From positions 1 through 5,485 of the forward strand of contig JAIBBE010000070.1 of assembly GCA_019694835.1 (NCBI GenBank): DNA of 5,485 nucleotides, in the 5' to 3' direction. The position numbers and the translations under genes are program-made. Origin of the DNA: Fimbriimonadaceae bacterium. Its GTDB lineage: Bacteria; Armatimonadota; Fimbriimonadia; Fimbriimonadales; Fimbriimonadaceae. Positions 1 through 5,485 of the stretch are shown here, one piece after another (position 1 is the first letter of the stretch; the number at the start of each line of letters is the position of its first letter). The notes beneath the pieces were generated by a model. The model saw only the letters and a list, made by a program, of their open reading frames with translations, ran no database searches and was not told the origin of the DNA.

Positions 1-1
1 T

Positions 2-622
2 GGCACGGTTGACGTGGTCACCTTCAACGTCCATCGAGACGACCAGACCGGTGAGGATCGCTTCCCCATCTTCTGGGCTTCGGTCAGCAATCTTGGAACG
101 CACTACCTCATGGCGTGCCGCCTCCACACGTGTTCGCCAGGAGGCGACGGACACTGGGACGATACCTCCTCCGTGCCGTCTTCCGATCAGTTCAGCCAGG
201 CAACGGGAATTGCCTCGCAAGAGATTAGGCGCATAGACCATGCGCATACGGCGAATGTTGCGAACGCAATCGCCTCGGTTCTGCGCACAACGAAGCAACA
301 ACGGTATCGGCGATCGCCGAATTGGAAGGCGGGGATTCGTGTCTTTCTCTGCGGTGGTGGCTCATCGTGCGACGTTTTCGAGCAGGCCGTAACAACAGCC
401 GCCCGGCTGTCGGGAGTCCCACTTCCACGAATCAGGTTGCCGCTGCCGGAGCGTCTCAAAGCCCAGGACCTTCCCCAAGATCAGTTCCACCGTGTGTCCG
501 TCGCCTACGGACTTGGTATGGATGCATTCAACTTAGGTCAAATCATCTCGATGGCAGAGGTCGAAGACGACGGTCCTGTTCCCATGCCCGTGCGTGCGCA
601 CTTCGACTGGGATGACGGATGA
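2..622 (+). CDS. Hsp70-like / actin-fold ATPase, C-terminal part (5' end outside window)
   Basis: The frame is open from the left edge, so this is the last 206 residues of a longer protein. The first codons read GTVDVVTFNV, which matches the end of the DxGxGTxD phosphate-2 loop of actin/Hsp70-fold ATPases; the aspartate is at bases 11-13. About 115 residues later comes VFLCGGGS (glycines at bases 353-361), the hydrophobic strand plus glycine loop that forms the adenosine motif in this fold. A final helix-like segment, VAYGLGMDAFNLGQI (bases 500-544), is typical of the end of such ATPase domains. Only 26 residues follow, so no Hsp70 peptide-binding domain is present. A GTG at base 14 could be called as the start, but it lies inside the motif and is not credible. 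The family (known): ATP-driven conformational switches. The substrate is unknown. The gene converges on the helicase gene and stops 35 bases from that gene's stop codon. The fold assignment is fairly secure; the role is not. Confidence 0.72.
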   Translation, partial: GTVDVVTFNVHRDDQTGEDRFPIFWASVSNLGTHYLMACRLHTCSPGGDGHWDDTSSVPSSDQFSQATGIASQEIRRIDHAHTANVANAIASVLRTTKQQRYRRSPNWKAGIRVFLCGGGSSCDVFEQAVTTAARLSGVPLPRIRLPLPERLKAQDLPQDQFHRVSVAYGLGMDAFNLGQIISMAEVEDDGPVPMPVRAHFDWDDG

Positions 623-657
623 ATGCAAGTGACTGCGCCGGACAACATGGCTAGGGC

Positions 658-3600
658 CTACGAATCCTCAAGAAGAATCCGTCTTCGAGCAATGCGTTCG
701 ATCTCTGCAGCGTCGATGCTGCCATCCAGCCCGTCCTCGGATGTGATCACGAAGTCGAGAAAGCCGTTGTCCTCGTACCACCGCCGCTTGCGGTCCCAGG
801 CCTCCTTGTACGACGCCACCGACAGCATCCCCAGGTGTTCCCAATAATACGTGTCGCCCTCATAGCTCACCGTAAAATCCGGCAGCCGGAAGTCGTTCGG
901 GTTGTCCTTTGACGGAAGCTTCTGTTCGTACTCATAGCTGATGCCGAGCTTGGAGAGCGCCGCAGCGACGATTACTTCAGATTTCGATCGGACCAGAATG
1001 CCGTTCGGGTGCTGTGCCGATGGCGGCGTGCGGTGGATCAGGTGCTCGGCGAAGTATCGGTCGACCGACTCGGGTCGTACGGCCAGGACGAACATATTCG
1101 TGTTCCGCAGTAACGTGTCGGAACTCTGCGGACTGCGTAGCCGTTCGAGAACCGTTGTGTCCCGTTCGATCAAAAGCACCAACCTCTGCCGGAAGCGGGT
1201 CAGTCCCGTGTAAAGCAGCTCCCGTGAAAGGGTCGAGGCGTTCTTCGGCAGGATCAGGAACACGATGTCGAAATCGCTTCCCTGCGATTTGTGAACCGTA
1301 AGGGCGTAGGCCAGCTCGAGTTGCCCATCCACTTCGGGTCGGGGGTAATAGTATGACGACAGAGGTTGCGTCGAGAACTGGACCTTCAACGAGTCGGCCC
1401 GGCCATTTCCCTTCGACGTCTGAACGACCAGCCCGATCTCGCCGTTGGCAACGTAATCGAGTCCTTCGCCCTTCGGGTAGGAGGTCTTGCGGCAGTTGAT
1501 CGCCTGCATCACCTTATCGGTCCAGACGATCTCTTGCTCGCCAAACGGCCTCACCCCTCGGCGTTTGGAGTGGTTGAGCATCCCGCCGCGGTACTTCGCC
1601 TGAATTTTGCGGTTGATCTCGGTCGTGCCGAAATCGTGGTTCCGCACCGGGCTGAGTATCTGCCAGCGCTCGGCCAGAACCGGGTTATTTTGATCTTCCT
1701 CGAGACCGAGGCTGGCGTTGAACGGGATGTATGCCTTACCTCCGTCGGTCAGGTTGAGGTGCTTCGTCATCGCCGCCGCGAGCTGTTCCTCGAGCTGGCT
1801 GCCGTCCCGCCAGTAGCGGACCTCCAGGTCGCCGCCCACGTCGTCACGCGCTACACGGGATAGCATGTCGTCGTCTCCCGGCGACGTGTCGTCCCGCAGG
1901 TAACCGTCTGCCAACTGGAGCGACTGGCTCTCGTGGTCCTCGTGCCTGGCCCGCTCCATCAGCCGGGCCAAGCACTTCTTCCGCTCCTCGTCGGCTTCGA
2001 GCCAAGCGATGATGTCCACCAGCGGGCGACCGGGTCCAATGGGAGGCAGCTGGTTCGGGTCGCCGACCAGGACCAGGCGACTCACCTTGTTCAAGTCGAG
2101 CGCGCGGAACAAGACCCCGAGCAAGTCCATCGGGATCATCGATGCTTCATCAATAATGACGGTCGGAGCACCGTGCTGGTCACCGCCGTGAAGCTTCAGG
2201 GCGAAGTTCTCCGGATTGAGCCAATGGTGTCGCATCAAGAACTGGTGGATGGTGTAGGCGTCCCGCACACTGCCGTCGTCCCGCTTGGTGCGGTCCATCA
2301 GACGGACACGCGCCTTGCCGGTCGGGGCCAGCAGCAGGATGGGACGCTTGCCATCGAGTTCTTCGAGTCCCTTGAGGAACACCTTCAACACCGAGGTCTT
2401 GCCGGTTCCGGCCCGACCACACAGGACGCTGAAACGCCCTTCGTAGAGCTTCGCCAATGCCTCGGCCTTTTCCCTCCTGGCCTGCTCCTCGACTTCGGGA
2501 GGCAGCTTGGAGCCGGACTTCTTGCCGAACTCATCGAGCAAGAGTTTCTCCCAGCTCCACCCGGCCTTGGGCGGCGAGTTCTTTGCCTTGGTGCGTCGAG
2601 GAAGGCGATTGCTGACCTCCCGTTCCAGTTCAGAGAGCCACTTCAGCGCCATCGTCGGCGGTTCGCCGTCGACGCGGAAGTCGAGCGCTACCTGGTGGAA
2701 GCTGGCTTGGCCCATCACCAAGTCGCGGTCGGGCCGACAAATCCGCCGTTCCGGAAACCGCTTGGTGATTCGGTTCATCGTCTCGGTGAACGGTAGCAGT
2801 GTGTCGCCGCTTTGGGCTGCATCTTGCAAGACGGCGACGGCTACGCCCCGAACTCGCCGGGGGTCGTCCTGGGCGCAGACATCGTCCTTGTCGATGAAGC
2901 GTGCGGCGGCTCCTTCGGGGCGCATTCCACGGTCGATGGTTTCCAGTGCAATCACATCGGATGCGCCGTCGCCCTGGTCCATCTCGCAGAGCAGGTACGG
3001 ATTCGCGACGATCTCGTCGTCCGTTCCGCCGATGCCGCACTCGGCCCGCTTGTCCGGGTTGGCGACGCGCTCGACTTGGGCCGGTGACAATTCGAAGCGA
3101 GCCAACTGCGCCAGCAGTTTGCGGCGCGGCGCCTGGTAAGCCGCCCAGCGCTCACCCGCCCGTTTCAGGGCCTTGGCATACTGTTTCTGCTCACACGTCT
3201 TGCGACCTTCCAGGATCGACACCACATGCTCCCAGGCGTTCTCACCCTTGTCGAGGAGCGGTACGAGAACCTGCCGCTGGAAGGCGGTGCCGGATTCGCA
3301 TCCGAGATACTGGAGCACGCTGCCGACGCCGGGGAATGGGCCACGGTTCTGCCAGACTTCGGAGAGGACGTCGTTGAGCCAGAGGAGATGCCGGTCCCAG
3401 TCGCCAGCTACTTTGCCTTCGTCCTTTACGGCCTGTACCGATTGCACCAGCCGCTCTAAGGCACCGACCGCCAAGTCGTCGCCAAGGTGCTCGGCGACGT
3501 AAGAGAAGTTGAGCATTGCCCCTTCTGGGACGAGGCACAGGATGTTCTTCGGGTCGTGACCAGCCTGCAGGTATTCGTGGTAGGGGAGGCGGAAGCCATG

Positions 3601-4254
3601 GTTCTCGAAGTCGTGCGTGATGCACCGGGACCAGATTGGATATTGATCCATGAACTTCGGCGGCTTCGTCCCGAAGAAGAGCTGAGGACCGATCTCCGAG
3701 ATGCGGCTGACGCCCAGCAAAATGCGGTTCAGGCTTTCATCGAGCGGATTGCCGTGGTTGCAGTAGAAGAAGATGAGCGACTTGTTCTTCTCCAACTTTC
3801 CCCAAAAATTCCTGAGCAGTGCAATCTGCCGATCGGGTTCGAAGACCCAGCCAGACTCCTTGCCACTCTCGTCCGATTCGCGAATGTCGAGGTTTTCATC
3901 CTCACAGATGATCCGGAAGTTTTCCTCCCGCATCCACCGGTAGGGGGACGGGCAGACGGAGTACGGCGGGATGTCCTCGCGCACTGAGGGCAACTGGCGA
4001 AATTCGAGCGGGTCGTTGTGCGTGATTGTGAAGCCACGCGGTGAGAAAGCAATCGGGTCACGAGAGCAGGGGGGCTGCCACCCGCCGAGTCCCGCCAGTG
4101 GCATGCCTCGCGCTGTGTCCTCTCGGTCACTATCCCGACCATCCCGGATGTGCTGCTGTACGACGCAGTAGGTATTCTTGCTCGGGTGGTCGCAGACGTG
4201 GCCGTCCCAGGCCCGGTCATGCCAAACCAGACGTGTAGTCAGATGAGTGGTCAC
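658..4254 (-). CDS. RecD2-like SF1B DNA helicase with C-terminal PD-(D/E)XK-like nuclease domain
   Basis: An intact 1198-residue protein, probably a cytoplasmic ATP-driven DNA helicase that also cuts DNA. Visible order: an N-terminal region with H12, C21, C30 and C63 in a WHD..WDG..C..P..N..C pattern; a second conserved-looking block around FFYCNHGNPL (about 162-171); a RecD2-like middle region with NPYLL (418-422) and DDPRRVRG (463-470) followed by a segment ending in GDTLLP; then the motor. Walker A is GRAGTGKT (613-620, K619). Walker B is IIDEAS (D702, E703). Motif III is GDPNQLPP (731-738). The late motifs are VHKSQGSDFD (987-996) and YTGLTR (1015-1020). The last 110 residues contain E1093 in RSKSE, D1126 in LPDF and E1139 in YYWEHLG, the layout of a PD-(D/E)XK nuclease, but the usual third-motif lysine is absent. 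The GTG start is chosen because it has a good ribosome binding site and keeps the WHD..C motif. It follows the HerA-like gene by 24 bases and is probably cotranscribed with it. RecD2 proteins are normally shorter and lack a nuclease domain, so this is an extended variant. The helicase call is firm; the nuclease call is likely; the substrate is unknown. Confidence 0.9.
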   Translation of the reverse strand: MTTHLTTRLVWHDRAWDGHVCDHPSKNTYCVVQQHIRDGRDSDREDTARGMPLAGLGGWQPPCSRDPIAFSPRGFTITHNDPLEFRQLPSVREDIPPYSVCPSPYRWMREENFRIICEDENLDIRESDESGKESGWVFEPDRQIALLRNFWGKLEKNKSLIFFYCNHGNPLDESLNRILLGVSRISEIGPQLFFGTKPPKFMDQYPIWSRCITHDFENHGFRLPYHEYLQAGHDPKNILCLVPEGAMLNFSYVAEHLGDDLAVGALERLVQSVQAVKDEGKVAGDWDRHLLWLNDVLSEVWQNRGPFPGVGSVLQYLGCESGTAFQRQVLVPLLDKGENAWEHVVSILEGRKTCEQKQYAKALKRAGERWAAYQAPRRKLLAQLARFELSPAQVERVANPDKRAECGIGGTDDEIVANPYLLCEMDQGDGASDVIALETIDRGMRPEGAAARFIDKDDVCAQDDPRRVRGVAVAVLQDAAQSGDTLLPFTETMNRITKRFPERRICRPDRDLVMGQASFHQVALDFRVDGEPPTMALKWLSELEREVSNRLPRRTKAKNSPPKAGWSWEKLLLDEFGKKSGSKLPPEVEEQARREKAEALAKLYEGRFSVLCGRAGTGKTSVLKVFLKGLEELDGKRPILLLAPTGKARVRLMDRTKRDDGSVRDAYTIHQFLMRHHWLNPENFALKLHGGDQHGAPTVIIDEASMIPMDLLGVLFRALDLNKVSRLVLVGDPNQLPPIGPGRPLVDIIAWLEADEERKKCLARLMERARHEDHESQSLQLADGYLRDDTSPGDDDMLSRVARDDVGGDLEVRYWRDGSQLEEQLAAAMTKHLNLTDGGKAYIPFNASLGLEEDQNNPVLAERWQILSPVRNHDFGTTEINRKIQAKYRGGMLNHSKRRGVRPFGEQEIVWTDKVMQAINCRKTSYPKGEGLDYVANGEIGLVVQTSKGNGRADSLKVQFSTQPLSSYYYPRPEVDGQLELAYALTVHKSQGSDFDIVFLILPKNASTLSRELLYTGLTRFRQRLVLLIERDTTVLERLRSPQSSDTLLRNTNMFVLAVRPESVDRYFAEHLIHRTPPSAQHPNGILVRSKSEVIVAAALSKLGISYEYEQKLPSKDNPNDFRLPDFTVSYEGDTYYWEHLGMLSVASYKEAWDRKRRWYEDNGFLDFVITSEDGLDGSIDAAEIERIARRRILLEDS

Positions 4255-4260
4255 GCTGAT

Positions 4261-4268
4261 TTCCCCTT
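4261..4268 (-). promoter_or_regulatory. Ribosome binding site for the helicase gene
   Basis: Read on the minus strand this is AAGGGGAA, ending six bases before the GTG start codon at 4254-4252. The purine run and spacing suit a Shine-Dalgarno site. It lies in the 24-base gap after the stop of the HerA-like gene and supports the GTG start over any downstream ATG. Confidence 0.6.
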
Positions 4269-4278
4269 GCTGCTTCCG

Positions 4279-5361
4279 TTATTGGCGACTAGCGACCGCG
4301 GTCTTTGTGCTGCCACCGTGCTGGGTGATACGAGGACGGCACTTGATCTTCACTGCGCCCCTGGTGAAGGAGTCGTCGGATGCCTTGCTCGACCAAACGT
4401 AGGCCTCGCCGGTTCCAAGGTGGCTCATCTTGTCGGAAGTCAGCTCGCCGAGCGCCGCGTTCGCCTTCTGGATGTGTTTAAGCCATGCCGGCGAATTAAA
4501 TTTGTGCATGATGATCTGGGAGGACAGCTCGATCAGCGACACGGGGACTGATGGCGGATCTTGGGACGCGACCATGATGCTGGTTCCTTTATGTCGCATT
4601 TCGCGAACGACTTCGACCAACCCGGAAACCAAATCATCGTTTTCGATGTATTTGTGGGCCTCGTCGAATACCACCAGTTTGTTGAAGGCAGTTCCTTGGT
4701 AGGTTGCTTCCGAGAATATCTGCAGCATCACCACAAACAGTCCAAGCGCTTCATCCTTTTCAATGTACTCATCGCGCAAGTCCACGATGATCAAGCGCCC
4801 AGGGCGGATCAGATCCTGAAGGCGTTGGCCGTCATCGATGTACTCGCCGGCAAACAGCAGGCGTGTCTGCGCCAGTTCTTTCAGGTGATCGGACAACCCG
4901 GAGGTATCAATGCCAGTTCGGAGCGCATCCAAGGTCAGGTTGTCCCGAAGTCCTCGCATGATGAGGTTGATCTGGCGCATGTACATACTTTGGCTGCCAA
5001 TCGCTCCCATCAGGAATTTCCAGTGAGCGGCCTTCAGTTCAGAGGCGGAGAAGGCAATGGGCTTGACATCGATGTCGGGATACTCTGCCCTACGATCATC
5101 CACCTTGTCCGCAGGGGTAAGAATCAATACGTCCTTCAGTGCCTCAGGGTTGGCCTTGTAACGTTCACGAAGGATGCGGATTTCTTCATCCACCGAGTTC
5201 GCACTGGTCATCGAGGTGAATTCAGGCGCATAGTCTTGCGTCGGGCTGTAATGAAAGATCACAGTAGCAAGCGGGCTTGGCAGCACGTTGATGTGCTCCA
5301 GCGGCATCGAGGCCATTTCGATCACGGTGCCCAGCGTATAACTCTTTCCACCGCCCTGAAC
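4279..5361 (-). pseudogene. HerA/DUF87-type ATPase, 5'-truncated by an insertion sequence
   Basis: This is the C-terminal 360 residues of a HerA/FtsK-class P-loop motor. HerA proteins form hexameric rings that pump DNA and often feed it to a partner nuclease. The remnant begins VQGGGKSYTLG, the Walker A loop with its lysine at bases 5344-5346. It continues with a RPGRLIIVDLRDEY strand typical of HerA folds, Walker B KLVVFDEAHKYI (aspartate at 4663-4665, glutamate at 4660-4662), then REMRHKGTSIMVASQDP and LSSQIIMHKFNSP, the usual sensor and intersubunit segments. The N-terminal barrel domain and the strand leading into Walker A are missing. Upstream of base 5361 the same frame continues without a stop into tryptophan- and arginine-rich sequence (GWVKIRWKWWVSFAWKS) that does not resemble a HerA protein and coincides with IS-like DNA. 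A GTG at 5325-5323 could be called as a start, giving 348 residues, but it lies after the P-loop and has no clear ribosome binding site. The helicase gene follows after 24 bases. It is probably non-functional as a motor here. Confidence 0.8.
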
Positions 5362-5366
5362 TGTTG

Positions 5367-5414
5367 ATTTCCATGCAAAGCTGACCCACCATTTCCATCG
5401 AATCTTGACCCACC
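5367..5414. repeat. Two tandem 24-base imperfect repeats at the IS end
   Basis: Copy one is 5367-5390 and copy two is 5391-5414, directly abutting. They agree at 19 of 24 positions: both begin ATTTCCAT and both end TGACCCACC, with all differences in the middle. This spacing and position, starting 5 bases inside the element's tip, fit binding sites for the IS21 transposase. Confidence 0.8.
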
Positions 5415-5420
5415 CTGGTT

Positions 5421-5439
5421 CGTGAGCTTCACGCTCACG
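5421..5439. repeat. Short GC-rich inverted repeat inside the IS
   Basis: CGTGAGC (5421-5427) and GCTCACG (5433-5439) form a perfect 7-base-pair stem around a 5-base loop. It overlaps the stop codon of the possible istB tail. No T-run follows on either strand, so it is not a standard intrinsic terminator. It may be a weak stop for IS transcription or a chance structure. Confidence 0.4.
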
Positions 5440-5485
5440 TTGTGGATAAGTTCTTGGCCGCCTTCTCCTTTCTGGTGGTCTGTGG
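5435..5485 (-). CDS. Possible C-terminal tail of the IS transposition helper (IstB-like)
   Basis: In one minus-strand frame the last 16 codons before a TGA at 5437-5435 read TTRKEKAAKNLSTT at their end, a basic tail. Its location, about 73 bases from the inferred IS tip, is where istB usually ends in IS21 elements. The segment is too short for a homology call, and the open frame could be chance. Confidence 0.25.
   Translation of the reverse strand, partial: PQTTRKEKAAKNLSTT

Larger units (their letters stand above)
5362..5485 (-). mobile_element. Terminal part of a probable IS21-family insertion sequence
   Basis: The element is inferred to start at TGTTGATTT (5362) and run off the right edge. 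Support: coding similarity of the HerA-like gene stops abruptly at this point; the terminus begins TGT; and two tandem repeats each ending in TGACCCACC lie just inside. IS21-family elements (known) have TG..CA ends with several such internal transposase-binding repeats. The transposase genes istA and istB are outside the window except possibly a short tail. The strand given assumes that tail is genuine. The matching outer end and target duplication cannot be seen here. Confidence 0.7.

Noticed and set aside
623..660. Possible bidirectional terminator between the convergent genes
   Set aside because: Only a 4-base TAGG/CCTA match around a single base is present, without a T-run on either strand.
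623..847. Plus-strand open frame starting right after the Hsp70-like stop codon
   Set aside because: The ATG abutting the stop looks like translational coupling, but almost all of the frame is antisense to the nuclease domain of the helicase and has no domain of its own.
1933..2796. Long plus-strand open frame (287 codons) opposite the helicase motor
   Set aside because: It lies antisense to the Walker A, Walker B and motif III region of a clearly real gene in GC-rich DNA, and its translation shows no recognisable domain.
4561..5367. Plus-strand open frame (268 codons) opposite the HerA-like gene
   Set aside because: It mirrors the conserved HerA motifs on the other strand and runs into the IS end. 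No motif supports it as coding.
5222..5413. Minus-strand 63-codon open frame spanning the IS junction
   Set aside because: It overlaps the HerA-like frame in another phase and crosses the inferred IS boundary, so it is a chance frame.
1..5485. CRISPR array, tRNA or rRNA genes
   Set aside because: No spaced repeats of CRISPR type and no tRNA- or rRNA-like segment were seen. The only tandem repeats are the two copies at the IS end.

Overview
The window is a piece of a bacterial accessory region, probably a defence or genome-plasticity island. It holds three nucleotide-dependent proteins next to the end of an insertion sequence. Hand-counted 60-base lines give about 55-67% GC inside the large helicase gene and about 52% in the ATPase gene to its right. 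The GTG start of the helicase and the moderately high GC suit a proteobacterium, but nothing here fixes the taxon.

Layout from left to right: (1) Bases 2-622, plus strand, hold the C-terminal half of an actin-fold (Hsp70-like) ATPase whose start lies outside the window. (2) Bases 623-657 are a short convergent gap with no convincing terminator. (3) Bases 658-4254, minus strand, encode an intact 1198-residue SF1B (RecD2-like) helicase. It has an unusual Cys/His-containing N-terminal region and a C-terminal PD-(D/E)XK-like nuclease domain. (4) Bases 4279-5361, minus strand, encode the ATPase core of a HerA/DUF87-type motor, placed 24 bases upstream of the helicase and probably in the same operon. 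(5) From base 5362 to the right edge the sequence has the look of an IS21-family end: a TGT terminus followed by two 24-base imperfect repeats, each ending in TGACCCACC. This element sits inside the P-loop of the HerA-like gene and has removed everything upstream of it.

In the intact state the HerA-like motor and the helicase-nuclease would make a plausible DNA translocation, unwinding and cleavage machine, with the Hsp70-like ATPase converging on the same locus as a possible third member. I cannot match this three-part set to a named defence system. The most striking observation is that the insertion falls at the codon expected to be the first glycine of Walker A. The motor is therefore almost certainly inactive in this copy, while the helicase-nuclease reading frame stays open.
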